From Dipylidium caninum (lineage: Eukaryota > Platyhelminthes > Cestoda > Cyclophyllidea > Dipylidiidae): a stretch of 64,000 bases of DNA. Positions 38,245 to 50,670 of the stretch are shown here, piece by piece (position 1 is the stretch's first letter; the number at the start of each line of letters is the position of its first letter). The stretch lies in assembly GCA_017562135.1 (NCBI GenBank), contig QEYB01000266.1, positions 496,001-560,000 on the forward strand. Direction: 5' to 3'. The position numbers and the translations under genes were made by a program. A model generated the notes under the pieces. That model did no database searches and was not told where the DNA came from. It was given only the letters and a program-made list of their open reading frames with translations.

Positions 38245-41200
38245 ATGGCTTTGCAACCTTCAGGGCATCTGAGTCCTCCTTCCGAGTCCCCCGGTGAATT
38301 ATCATCGCCAACTATTGGCACACTGGGGTCGAGTATGTACGTTTGTTGAGACGGTAAAGCTTTAGTGAATCAAGACCAACAGGGAGCCAATGTCCGTTGC
38401 TTCGCCGACCCTTTCGTACGTTGAATATGCGTATTGTCGAAAACTCGGATACCATTGTCAGAACATTTAAGCTGTCAAGCCTATTCGAGTTATTCCTGGC
38501 TAATATTTTGCCTCCGATCCACAACATCACTTAACATGTACCATTTCAAAGTGTGCTCAATTATAATGTCCCTTGATTTTTACATCTGCTTACCATTATA
38601 TATATTTTACATTACTAAGACCACTTAGCCTTTTGCCATCAACGCTGGGTCGACGGTGTCTGTTAGCCACCCCTTTTAGCACTCTTGCTTTCTGACACTG
38701 CATTATTTCTGAAAATCACATACGTTGCACACCAAATTAGTCACATCGCATATTTTTTTGATTTAGTTTATGCAAAGTTGAAGATTCTTAACGCATCCAT
38801 CGTGTCCACCATTTAGGAAGATGCCGAGAGCCTTTCTTCCATCGCGAAATTGGAAGAGTATGTGTTACAGTGCAAGTGTCTGTATATTGCCTCCAAAGGC
38901 AAATCGGAAGCCTATCAAAAATTCCTCCTTAAACGGCTAATTGAACTGCGGAAGCTCCTATACACCGCGAGGGTAATGGATGCTTAAGTAAAATCACGCT
39001 TCCCATGGTGTTGATGTGTGGATTATTGAGCGCGCTTCCGTTCTTGGTTTTATCCTTAAAAGTTTGACTTGTATTTAATTTTAACTAATCTGAAATAGGC
39101 CTGCATTTGTACTTTAATAATGGAAGTCCTCACCTTTTGCATAATAGAACCATGGCAATGTTGTATCTAGTTTATGTGATTTAATATTAATGTTCCAACT
39201 ATCTTGCTATACACAATGCATTACACGTTTAACTCAATTACTTTCATAAAGAGTGGTTTACATATTAATGTAACTATGGATTTTGTTCAGGAACGTGAAT
39301 CCGGCCTTTTGGAGAAGACGAGCACACCAACTTCACAAGTAACAACATCGATAACAACAGCTCAGGGTCACAATTTTCGCGCCATCCCTTCACTATATCT
39401 TTTGGGCACAATATGCGATTCTTGCGCTCGTAGCATCAGGTCACCGACAGGTAGCATTTTATTGTGTCGCGAATGTCCAGTCACCTGCCACTATTCACCG
39501 TCGTGCCTGCGCAACCTTCTACGCGTTTGTCCTGCCTCCTCTTCTGAACTCACTCTAAATTTGGCCACAGGTGCCCACTTTGATGCCAGTCTCACGCAAC
39601 AGGGCTGGCGCTGCTGGAGCTGTCGAGCATTGCTTAGGTCCCCTCTCTCAACTACTACTATTGGCACTACTGAGCCACATTATCGCACCGTCACCGCGGT
39701 GCCACCCTCTTCTGATTTTCTTATGAGTGTGCGCCGCATGGAGTATGTGCCAACATCGAGGGAGGTACGGTTGGAGCGTGAGATAACCGCAACCCAAGAA
39801 GTGGCAGGCCTTTTTTCGCCTCACTTAGGGCCCATAGTTACTCCCGCCGACATTCGTGTCCTAGTCGCCCGTTGCTGTATTCGACGAGGCACAACGTTGA
39901 CAGTAAGGACGTCGGAAAGCGAACCAGGTGCCGCCCGTTTCTGTCATTACTTGGGAAAGTTCTTCTGCTCCAACTGTCATTGGGATGATCGATTGTGTAT
40001 ACCTGGAAAAGTCTTCACTTTAGGAATCACTTCTCCTTATCCAGTTAGTAAAATATTCCATTTTTACCTCATAATTTAATGGCGTTGTTTTATTCAATTG
40101 TAAATATGTTAGTGGTACGTTGATTTATAAAACTTGGTAACTTTGGGACAACCTCTGATGCTAGCTTTTTAAAATGTGAGTCGTGGGAACCCTCCAAGGT
40201 ACCTATTGCTAACATTCTTTAGATAAGTTGGCAGTTTGATTCTTATGTTCTCCTATCTTAAAATAACAAACGAACTTACAGAAGTGCCGACAGAGAGCAT
40301 ACTAAATGTACGCACCATTGTTTTGTTTTTTTTTTTTCACTTGAAAGCGGTGTGAAATTTTTTTCTGGGTATAAACCAATATTTTTACTCTTAGTGAAAA
40401 AAAACCATTGTATGCGTGAGAAGTCGACAATGACCTTACCTAGATTATGAGTTTGTAACTTTCGAATAGTCGATGGCGATAGAACTTGATTATGCCTATT
40501 GGCCCATTTGAACTAATAGTAGTTTATACTTCAGGGATTGAGTTGTCAGTTGATTCTCCTAATTGAGTGACACAACACTAATTTCGTAGTGTCATTTCTT
40601 TTATCTTTAAATTCTTACTTTTCTTTGCAATCGTCTCAAAATGTGCGGATTGGGTTGTTTATCGTACATGGAATGTGGGGAGGCTGGAATTATACACATA
40701 CTCTGCTGAAAAGGCGACACTTGGCTACTTTTATGGTACCAGTAAAATAATTTTATCGCCACCAAAAGGTCTCACGTGATGCCTTCATAGTCCTGGAGTA
40801 CCTGTGGCCCCGACTTCAATTTCGTGCTCCCCACAGCTGGCAGCGATGGAATGCGCAGGCCGTATTGGCGTTCAGTCTTCGGATGCGATCGAACCGTCTA
40901 CTCACCACATACTTTCGAGCATGCCACGAAGCTGCCGCCCTATGGGGAAAATTGCAGGTATGCAGAGCGGTCTAGATTGTCTACTTATAGAGGATAGTAG
41001 CGTTACGTTATTATTTCCCCTTTAGGAAAAGAGTCCTGCATGGCTGTTAGAACTGCCCTTTACGTACACCATGTGGACTGTTGAACGGGTCCTTGATGGA
41101 TCTCTGATTCAACTTCTGACGGAATTTCTAACACAAATCGACGAACATTTAAACACTTGTGTGGTAGGTACTCTCTCAACGGGCTAGCTTTTAACTTACA

Positions 41201-42967
41201 CTCAACTTTACCAATAAAAGACTTTACTCACCGATCTCAATATACAGATTATAAGCACAACTCCGCCCAACTGTGGTTTGGTTAAATCTTGGAAACGTAT
41301 TACTACCTTCACTTTCCCCCCTTTGTCTATTCTCATCTTGAACGCTCCAAAGCCGTTTGCTTTGGAAATAAGACGCAGATTTGAACAACCTGGTTTCGTT
41401 ACATTCGAGGACCATAAAATTGTCCACCGGTTATTTAGGCACTACTTCATCACTAAACTCACGTAATCACTACTATGTCCACCTCCTGGATCCTTTCACT
41501 CACGTCAGGTTTGCGTGTACGTGCCTTCGTGCGTGGTTCGTGTCGTGTTTGGCGTCTCTTGATACGCCGGCATACGATGCGTTGCCCTCCCTCCCTCCCT
41601 CTCTCCCTCCTTCCCTCCCTTCCCCCTAGGTATTTCATTTCACAGCACGAGTGTGCCTTTCGGGAATGTGCACGCTTTTGTTGAGAGTATCATTGTTTGG
41701 AGGAGTCATATGGTACGCCTTTCAACTTATTTTGACGTATTCGCCCCGTGGATCACACAATTCCTTTCGGCATTCACTCTAAGTTGCTGATCGCTTGAAT
41801 GTTGTCAGTACGCGTTAACAGCCCAATTTTAGGTGGCTGGGCTTCATTTATTACTTGTGGTTGAGAATAACATATGCTAACATCTATGCTCCCCGAGGGA
41901 CCTTATTATAAATGAAGGCAATTTGGGAATGCTTATAATACCGATGTGAATGATTTGTAATAATTTTATTATATATGACAAAAAGCATTGTGAAGGAAAT
42001 AGATTTGTAGTCTAAGTAAACAGAAGATCGCTTGTTAATGTAAGCGATTGTGACGTATATTCCCCATCATATCCACTCGATCTCGTTTCCCAATGCCAGC
42101 ATCTTTCCCTTAAAACTCATAAATAGGGGCATTCACACATGCTTGTGGTACTTTTTAATCTAAATCTACGGTTAATGAGTAGAAATGTACATTTAAAGTG
42201 GATAATTATTGCAAGTCAAGTTATTCTCTATGCGTCCGTGTAAAGTAAGTACTCGTTTGAAGAACCCAAAGATGGAACGCAGTGAACAACCACTGAGTGA
42301 CTCGACCACATGTAAAAAACCACCATCACTCCTGGACAATGAAAAAAACTCATTTTATGATAGAAATTTTTTTACCGGTAACCTGGTCGGCCATTGTGTG
42401 ACATTGTCTGAAACAGATTGTCCACCGCGAGCAACAGACCGAACCCGTTACTACCTTTTATGGACATTTTGTGCGGCACCCTTGTTTCATCATTTGCGAT
42501 TTTTTAAGAGCGATCTTTCTTGATGACCTCGTATTTAACTAATTTGCTCAGTCTCTGCCCTCTAAACCCCATGTCAGCCCTAGTTTTGTCGTCCTTTCTT
42601 GAAATGCTATTTCATTAAGTGTAGATGGTTGTTTAATAAGGGTGGTAGCGGTATTATTGCACTTATTGAAGAGTGGCACAGTCTTATCATTCGCTTCGCT
42701 TGATTTAAGCGTGTATTAACCAACCCGACGATGTCTGTTTTGGCTTCAGCTTTGTATGACGCTCGGCCAGTCAATTTGTTTGGTTTGCCGAAAGCCTTGT
42801 CCCCAACCGCATCACCACTGTTCTGTCGTCTGTTCCGTTTGCCACAACGTTGCCCACAGGTGCGTACTCTCATTCTTCAATTAAATTTATTTCTATGTAA
42901 TTTTCGCATACAATTTTGCCTCTTTCACAACTGTCTCCTCAGGAAAAATTGCTTGGTCTTTCCATAG
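38245..42967 (+). CDS. DEF8-like protein (C1 domain plus Rubicon-homology region)
   Basis: DEF8 (partner of PLEKHM1/Rab7) acts in lysosome positioning and late endosomal traffic. Exons: 38245-38332, 38821-38972, 39291-40047, 40791-40957, 41026-41163, 42750-42859, 42943-42967; 1437 nt, 478 aa (human about 451), phases consistent. Landmarks: a helix LEEYVLQCKCLYIASK...LLKRLIELRKLL as in the DEF8 N-terminus. A C1-type finger at 122-160 has spacing C-2-C-13-C-2-C-4-H-4-C-7-C. Then FCHYLGKFFCSNCHWDD and IPGKVF match the DEF8 motif DYTGQYYCxxCHWND...IPARVV. MRSNRLLTTYFRACHEA follows. The C-terminal zinc site is C433-2-C-7-C-2-C, then C462-2-C-4-H-3-C474. The usual final CPxC is missing because the frame stops four residues later. 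The junction 38332/38821 uses an AG 5 nt past a nearer AG (38816) and is the least certain. An intron (41164-42749) contains a CCCT-rich tract. Confidence 0.8.
41581..41629 (+). repeat. CCCT-rich polypyrimidine tract in a DEF8 intron
   Basis: Runs of CCCT/CCTT end in CCCCCTAG. It looks like a strong splice acceptor, but the following frames do not continue the DEF8 protein. Confidence 0.6.
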
Positions 42968-45900
42968 CCATATTCGATGTGCACAATGATGTATGTTTGC
43001 AGTAGTGAATCGTTCGCTTCTTAGTATATTTAGTTTTTTAAATATCTAATCCCATTTTTAGTCACATGACACAGTCTTGGGCCTACGGGACTGATTTTCA
43101 CCTTACCTTTTTATGAAGTGGGCTTCTGTTATCTCTGTGATCTGACCGGAAAAGTGCCCTACCGTTCGATGAAATCACTAGTATATGTTGGCCTTTTCAT
43201 TACCTATACGGATCAAATGGCCCCGTCTTTTGTTTTTTTGCAAAAGATGTGGCCGGTTTCAGCAATACACTGAAATATTCACACGTTACATCAAATGAAT
43301 TGATTCCTCATTTAACCAAGTTAATGCCTGAGTCTCTGATATGAGGTGTTTTTCCATATCCTGAAGGCAACGGCATGCTTTTATGTCGTCTTTACTTTCG
43401 GTACTCATCTACGGGGGAACTTTAAATACTGCCTAGTATTTCAATGACATGGCATCTCACAGCCTACACACGCCCTCTGCTAGTGTTTCTTTTTTTTGAA
43501 GTATGAGAATATTTTCAACGTTAAACCACACACTCCCTATCCAACTGGCGAATTTTGCTTTCAAAAACTACTTGCAACTACTTGATTTTCTTTTATCATG
43601 ATCATTTTAGAAAGAGTTTGATACATACATTCGAGATCCCGAACTCCTTGTGCAAATTGTTCTGAGCTCAATGTCTGAGCCGCAGCAAATTGGCCATTCA
43701 TGCTGCCACGTCTACAGTTGATCAGGCGGGCGTAGGAATAGTTTTCTGGGCGACGGAGAGTTAGCTATGCGCCTCAACGTTGATCGTGTCACAGTCAGAT
43801 GTGATAACCATCAACTCTTGTGCGAGGATTTACTCTCATCCGTTTATGTTCTTTTGGATCCACGTGGTAGCCATACTCAGGCTCTTCCTCCTGTCGCTCC
43901 TCTCTTCTTTATGTGAGACTAATGAGGTGTTTATGAGGGAAAAGATGGATAAGCGGAAGAGGCAACACGTTTAAAACTTTGCAAGCAAAGCAAAACGAAG
44001 GCGAAGTTTTAGTCTCACAATCTCTTTATGAACCGTTTATGTTGTTTTTCGAGGTAGCACAGCGAAGCTTATAAATTACAATTTGTGAGTGCGTGTGCGG
44101 GGGCAGCAATGCTTTTTGCCTTTCTCTGTGACTATTCTGACATCTTTACATGCACTTATGTTCCGAAGAGTTGATCTCAGACCAACAGGCCTGTCATCGA
44201 ATCACAAGGAGTCTCATCCTAACAAAACCTTAGTTTTTTCGGTTATTTTGCCTGGCAGTTTGTTTGATTTGATATTTTCTATTATTATTATTGTTCTTAC
44301 GAGTCGAATTGTGTTTCTAGTGTTTCTACCGTCAGATCTGCGATCGTAAGATGTTTGCAGTAGAGGAAAAATGGCGCTATTCGCCCGAGTGCACCCTGTA
44401 TGTTGGCAAATTGGTGAAAATTATTTACTAAAGTCCTTTCCCGTAAAACGGCGTATTTGTTAATGATGAATGTAATGCAAAAAAGGTACTTATGATAGCG
44501 TAGCCAGTTCGGAGATCCCTCTCTCACACGTTTTTGCCAATGACTCGATGAAACAATCCCGTTTTCTATCAATGTTCGAGTCTGGCAACTATATTTCCCC
44601 TATGCGTAGTGTTGAGAACAAATTGCGTGTGCCTCAATTTCTCCTTTCACTTAAAGAGACGAGTATATTTGCAAGATGTGGGGTCTACAATCTCGCCGCT
44701 AGCCGCTTTGGTATCGTCTTCGAAGGTGCGTTAGAACCTTCCCTCCTTCAACACTTCACCTTCGCCCTTCCACAATCGTTGCTTGTTTCTATGATACTTC
44801 GGGATTATTTGAGGAATTTTGATGCGTAGGAATATAAAAGTGCTCTCAGAATTGCTACTGTCTGTATGAAGACAGGCTTTGCACACTCTGGCATGTGGTA
44901 AACAAGTCATAATGCTGTGTAGCAAATGCTATCTTAAAGTCTATACCCATTTTACAACCGCTTTCCACGTCTGTCCAAGATTTGCTAATATGAGCTTTGC
45001 ATCATAGTTAACCGCTAACTTTGCCTTTGGTCGACCGCTCATTTGTCGGCATCTCGTCTGGGAACCTTTTCTTCACTAATCCTAGGCTTTGCGCTTCGTT
45101 TTGTGGTCGCAGTATTTCCTTCGACTCATTCTCACTACTCTAAAAGATATTTTTCGGGAAATTATTATTTTTTTCAAGAGATAATCTACGATCTTAAGAG
45201 CTCGGAAAGAATAATTCTGGCAGTCATTGGCAAGACATCTTTTTTCCTCCTAACCAATGATTATAACGACGTATGAAGGGAGTTGAAGTTGACTTTAAAA
45301 GAACACTTTTTTGATGTCTTATTGGCATGATGTCGAACTGGTCATGAAATCTCACGTTACTAGAAAGTGCATCCTTGAGACAGTATTTGTTATTGCACAA
45401 TTTCTTTGACGCCAGTCATTACTCTTTTAATTAGTCTTACTCTGCGTACCAAGGCTACACCCATCCCACCTGACTCGCCAGTGTTGTTGCACTTATTCTC
45501 TTCACAACACTTTTAACCACCGAAGACATGCTAAGATTGACTGCTCAGACGGTGTGGCAATCGGCCCTCCGATCGTGTATGTGAGTGTGATGCTGTCTTC
45601 ATATTTCCTTCCTAATCTCAACACTTGACATTACCTGCGGTTCACAAGACGTGTTTTTTTCTCGGTTGTGTGTGGACGTGTGTGCTGGAAGGTAGGACAG
45701 GAAAGAACGAGCTTGTAGGGCTGTCTGCGGGGGTAAGTCTCGTGGGCACTTTGAAGAACACGGTACAAGAATGCTACATGTGCATTCCAGTCTACTGAGA
45801 AGAGCCCTCTTGGCGTTATTATTAATCTTTCTTGATTAAGTGAGAGGCGGCTATTACTCGAGAAAGAATTATTTGAGTCTTGATAAGACGGTGACTCGAA

Positions 45901-46510
45901 TTTCGTCTTCGTCATCAATTAACAAAGCGCTTCCTCCCCTCTATGCTGGAGCGCGGAGCTATGTGCTTCTCGATTCCTGAGTTGCAACATTTCATCTCAT
46001 CATTAGTTTAAAGTGTAGTAATGCTTTTGTTAAAATGTTACATTACTCAGCGGTGCGATGATCCCCTATGAGGAAAAGGAGGAGGAGGAGAGGAGCTTCT
46101 TACTCCTTGAAGTTGCAGTTTCCATAAAGTCCCTATCACTGAAAGTACACTATTTTGGAGGTAAATCGTTTCCAATTGTAAAAACAAATAGTATCTAACT
46201 TAACATTACATCTTATACGAATCGAACGGTAGGATGTTTTCTCTCTGGAGTGCAAGTGTACTGCCCACAACTTAGCCCATTGAATAGCAGCCACCGGCGT
46301 CTTCAGTAATGACATTTTGCCAGCACTCATCACCCCTGATTATACCAGTCTTGGTGCAGCAATCTAAGTGATTCGGATGAGTTGGAAGGAACTCATTCAC
46401 CCGCTATTACTTAGTGTTAGTGTTTTTACAATAGCTCAGATGACTCTTCTTAGATTTAGCATCTACCGGTACACTGAGGTATAATTTAGTTATTTTGATG
46501 CTTTTCGTAG
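42968..46510. other. Mostly AT-rich intergenic region with isolated ORFs
   Basis: Apart from the ORF at 43611-43721, I see a 93-codon plus frame at 44548-44829 and a 95-codon minus frame at 45631-45918. Neither has a known motif or clear splice partners. A frame near 43112-43175 carries GFCYLCDLTGK but has no clear acceptor. Confidence 0.3.
43611..43721 (+). other. Exon-like ORF, possible terminal exon, unassigned
   Basis: After a cattttag acceptor a 36-codon frame runs to TGA. The peptide begins KEFDTYIRDPELLVQIVL and ends HSCCHVYS. It looks protein-like but matches no family I know and has no confirmed partner exon. It lies 640 nt past the DEF8 stop and could be an alternative DEF8 end or part of another gene. 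Confidence 0.25.
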
Positions 46511-46676
46511 GGGCTGTGTGGTGCCCTGCACCAAGGATGATCTGGACGACCTCCGGCCTGCTTATGAAACTCTTCGGTCACAGCGCTGCTGTCCAAGTGC
46601 CCTGAGAGTCGAGGACGTGTTGGAGAGCCACTATCCCGCCTCAAAATCTATTCGATGCAAACTCTGTTGTGATTGA
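46511..46676 (+). other. Exon-like ORF ending in a cysteine-rich tail, unassigned
   Basis: A ttttcgtag acceptor is followed by an open frame (entry needs two bases from the preceding exon) of 54 codons to TGA. The peptide starts GCVVPCTKDDLDDL, has SQRCCPSALRVEDVL and ends CKLCCD. The composition is convincingly coding, and two cysteine clusters (CVVPC, CKLCC) hint at metal binding. The upstream exons were not found. Confidence 0.4.
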
Positions 46677-46998
46677 AGGTTTTGCGTAAATTGGCAAAAC
46701 TTCTTAATCATGTCTTCCAATCCCAACGAATTTACATGTGTCTTTTTGCTTTTACATTTATATTTCTGCCACTTAAATGGACTTATTTGTGTAGTGAATT
46801 TAGCGTCAAATTTACATATTTATTTAAGACCGGGTGACATGTGCTGATCTGTCACCATGAGATTTGCGAAAATATTCCCATGTGTAGTGTTTTTTTCGGC
46901 TAAAAAGGGTTTGTTCATTTCATTTCAGTAGGCGTCAGATAGTGAGGATCGGGGCGTGGTATAATAGACAAGCGCCGTTGAGCCCAATATACCGTCGA

Positions 46999-47198
46999 AA
47001 AGCACCGATTGTTGAGGCTGGCACAGGCATTTCGAGACAGTCGACGTTGTTCACGTCCGCCACTTGGACGAAGGAAGAAGGTTCGCGAGATGACATGCGC
47101 TAACCCGTCATCATCCTCGGCTCTGGGCTTTGGTCCAATCGGGGTGGGAGCCTTTTCGCATCACCCAGGCTTGTCCTCGAGTTGTTATTTGGCCCAGG
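46999..47198 (+). other. Exon-like ORF with strong donor, unassigned
   Basis: An open plus-strand frame rich in Arg/Lys then Ser/Gly/Phe (RRKKVREM, ALGFGPIGVGAF) ends exactly at CAG before GTAACC. No matching acceptor or partner exon was settled. The opposite strand is also open. Confidence 0.2.
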
Positions 47199-47974
47199 TA
47201 ACCCTTTGGGGGGTCCATAATTGGATGCACTACCGGGTGTGTATGCACATTAATGTAGATGGATGAACGTGAAATCAACAACACAAGTTTGTCAAAATAC
47301 TGGATTCTGGAAAACAGAGTACTGTTCTGAGCGCTTTGACTCCGGTCCTCGTCCTCAATGTCACTCGTTCTTACGATCAGTTGAGTCAAATGCCGCTACT
47401 CAGAATGTCCCAGAGCCTCATCCGTAACTCGAGTTAGTCTTCAGGGCAACCCGAAGTAAATCCAAGTAAGTTAACTTTACGAAACGACCCAAAACAGTCC
47501 TTCAGCTTTAGTGCAGGAATAGATCCACGTTACTAAGCGTGTACCTAGATATTTTCTTTGGGTAATGGAGGCGCGACCACTTCCGACTTCTCTGAAAGGT
47601 AATATATTTCGGCTGCCACCGGACCGGTTCTCGTGTCTCTCGTGCTTCTTGTTGGAGAAGACTGCTGAAGGGCGGAGCTAATTGGTAGCTAATCTTCTTG
47701 AGACATATGCAATAGATTTGGCCCTCATAAGCGGTCTCCTTGCTCATGCCCGTTTTCGATTTCAACCACCGAATAAGCATGAAAGTAATCGGAGGCCAAT
47801 TGCACAGGTTTCACTGTAATAAGACTGAATATTTTCGCTGTGGTCATCGCAGTGTCGTAAGACTTAAGCTTAAGTAAAATTTCCTTGGAAAGCGGGATCC
47901 GGGGAGTGTTGCTGTACCCACTACTGTCCGGAGAGCTTACGAGTGGCGGCGTCAAGCGTCAAACCTGACTGGAA

Positions 47975-48037
47975 ATGGAAGCCTCATCGGAGAGCCAGGC
48001 TTTCAGTGCCCGTTGTCATCGGCAGCTTGTGGTACCA
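47975..48037 (+). other. Candidate first coding exon with strong donor
   Basis: An ATG opens a 21-codon frame (MEASSESQAF...) ending exactly at ACCA before GTAAGT, a consensus donor. No downstream exon in phase was found, so this may be chance. Confidence 0.15.
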
Positions 48038-48373
48038 GTAAGTGTGGTCTTGTCCCTTGCAGTCTGTAAGCCTTGGGTATCCGGTTTTAGGGCTCCTCTT
48101 AATTCCACTAAAATGACTTAATGGTAGGCGTCGTGCCCTGAGGACGCGTTTGTGCGCATTCGGAGAGTACAGTTAGTAAGATAAGGACGATTTGAAGCAG
48201 ATGGCGGATGACCCTCACAAACATTGGAAGTCATGATGGTTTGCAGTGATAAACAGATTGAAAAGCTCCGCTCCAGGTGGATTATTTTTCTTCTACATGC
48301 AGGGGTGAATAAATCGCAGCTACAATCGCCAAAGCAACAAATGATTTTGTCCTATGGAATTTCCAACACTTAC

Positions 48374-48538
48374 GCGTACGGAACGTTGTCCAAGTACATG
48401 ACAAGTGGCGTTGTTTAACTGCGAGTCGACTGGCCGCGCGCACGGGCGCATGAAATGTTCCTCGGCCACTTTGGGGGCTCCGACTCGCGTGAGCAGGTCC
48501 TTCAGGGTTGCCAAAGTCTTCTGCTTCGCCTTTTCCCC
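48374..48538 (-). other. Convincing internal exon of an unidentified minus-strand gene
   Basis: On the minus strand, ggctttag is followed by 55 codons in phase 0 ending at CGC before GTAAGT, a consensus donor. The peptide begins GEKAKQKTLATLKDLLTRVG, continues APKVAEEHFMRP and ends GQRSVR. The amphipathic Lys/Leu pattern is typical of coding sequence, but I recognise no family. The minus-strand frame at about 47725-47955 (SLITVKPVQLASDYFHAY) could be another exon of the same gene; its phase did not fit directly. Confidence 0.4.
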
Positions 48539-49816
48539 CTAAAGCCTTGTAAGAATGGCTGTCTGAAAGAGCCTTTTAACTTCAGTGTCTCGTTCAAAAA
48601 CTTGTTATGACTGATCGTTTCACATACTTAATTGAACTTCAATTATTTTACCGCGTGGATATGCTATTTGGTCCAGGTAAAATTATTCTAACACCGCAGT
48701 CGGTCTTGGGCGCCTTTACTTTCGACCTGGTAGGCAAACGTAACTACTTTGGCTAGTCTTGTTACATTTACAGAGTTGAATATACTTCCTTCATCAACAC
48801 GGTTGTTACCAACATTCAGTTTCTCAAAAATATGAGGTACGCTAAATCTTTTCACCGTAGTGAGGAGATATGAATAAGCATTTCAACATCTCCTTTTGTT
48901 TCAAGAAGGCTTATAAATTAGTAAAATGATAAAAGCGACGTAACTACGTGTAATGCAACGTCACATATTGCAAGAGATGGTTTATCTTACCACATTCACT
49001 ACGAGGGCGGATACATGTGACTCGCCAACGCGTATATCCGAGCACAGAGCTCCTAATACAGCATTGATCAACGCCTCCTTTTTGCCATTTCACTTATTAC
49101 TCTGTCCAGTTGCCCAAGAGGAAAGGCGCGGTGCGGTGTGAGAAGTTGAGTTGACGTGTGGTTGGAGGAGGTGAGGAGGAGACGAGACGAGACGAGAGGA
49201 GGTGACTACTACTCCTGTTTTGGACGGCGGAAGTGGACAATGGTATCGGGTTGGGGAGACGAAGCACCTGTCCGGGTGATTATCCTGGTCTCGTGTGCAC
49301 AGTTCGGGCTCCTTGCCAGCTTGGGATTTGCTGCTTCTCACCATACATGCGCTGCATGCTCTGGACCGAATGGGGATTGGGAGAGATGTGCAGGTAGACA
49401 CGGACAACACAGTCTCGATGGGCCGTCAATGTGGCGTCGAATGACCACCGTTGGCCAGAACGTGAGGACTTTTCACTCGGTAACGTGGGTGTGGAATTGG
49501 GGGGCGAAGGCGGTAGGCGTGAGTTGGAATGGCAGACAAACTTCACCGAGTCTGGAAGTCGACGACCGACCTCGAGGCTGGCTCGTGTCACCAGGCACCT
49601 TTGATCGCTGCTCCGTCAGGTCTTCTCTCTCGGGGCTTGAGCAGGCGCGCGACGAGACCTGTGGCGAGGTGACGGCTGCGGAGGAGGCATTTGGTAGTGT
49701 CGACAGTGCTGCACGAAATTGGCACTAGTCTGGGATAACCTGCACACGAATTTAGTGCTTCTCTCTGGAGATATCACCGCAATTAATCAAGTAGAAGTGA
49801 GATGCGTATAGACACA

Positions 49817-49870
49817 TACACACACACAAACACACATGCACACACAAACACACATGCAAGCGCGCACACA
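49817..49870. repeat. CA-rich microsatellite in left arm of the inverted repeat
   Basis: CACACA interrupted by AACACACATG units; its mirror is at about 50617-50670 in the right arm. Confidence 0.8.
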
Positions 49871-50616
49871 AAAGACCTCCCCGCACCACTCTTCTGCAGG
49901 GTTTGGGCGATGGCGCTTAAAGTTAGACTTTGGGAAGGCATCCGAAGAAACGACGGAAGGTGACGAGACGCGTCATGACTAGGTCCTGACCTCTTGTTGC
50001 CGTATTCAAGGTCTGTAGGTCTCTCGTCCTCACCCTCGCCGGCAATTCCGTGCCGCCCGTTTGCATTAAACTGTCACTCAAAACCTTTCGATTTCACAGA
50101 TCAACCGCGCCTTTACGTATTTCCTTTATGCACGCCTTACCTTATCGACGCACGACTATCACGAGGAATGCAGCAACACCACGTAAGCATCCGCGATTCA
50201 TGCTGGAACAATATAGTCTGCCTGCCACCTATGGTATGTGTGTGTGTATACCAGTGCTGTGCGTGTAGCAAGTCGCCTGCCTATAAACAAAGGATCTTCA
50301 CAACGCGGTTTATTCATGCATTTGCACCCATGGCGATTTTATATATTCGTTCATCTCCAGCACTTTGATATTTGCCTAATGTGCGGGCCTCTGGTCAGCC
50401 GTCTTGCCTTTGTGTTGGGCCGCGTGTTCTTTGACTTGCCCCGCTGTGCTCCCACCAGTTAGCAAAATTGAAGTGCTTCCTGCGGCACGTAGTCAGGTCC
50501 GAGTCCTGACACTTCTCGACACCCCCCACTCGAAGCCATCCGCAGTAGTGACTCGTGAAACTCATCATCGTCTCCCATGCCTAACAGAAGAGTGGTGCGG
50601 GGAGGTCTTTTGTGTG

Positions 50617-50670
50617 CGCGCTTGCATGTGTGTTTGTGTGCATGTGTGTTTGTGTGTGTGTATGTGTCTA
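50617..50670. repeat. TG-rich microsatellite in right arm of the inverted repeat
   Basis: Reverse-complement counterpart of the CA-rich tract at 49817-49870. Confidence 0.8.

Noticed and set aside
44548..44829. 93-codon plus-strand ORF
   Set aside because: No motif, no splice signals and AT-rich flanks; consistent with chance.
45631..45918. 95-codon minus-strand ORF
   Set aside because: The composition is somewhat protein-like, but there is no known motif and no clear partner exon; not enough to call.
49156..49728. 190-codon ORF, repeated at 50751-51386 on the opposite strand
   Set aside because: It is an open frame within the inverted-repeat arms. No known domain is visible, the other strand is also open, and only two copies are available for comparison.
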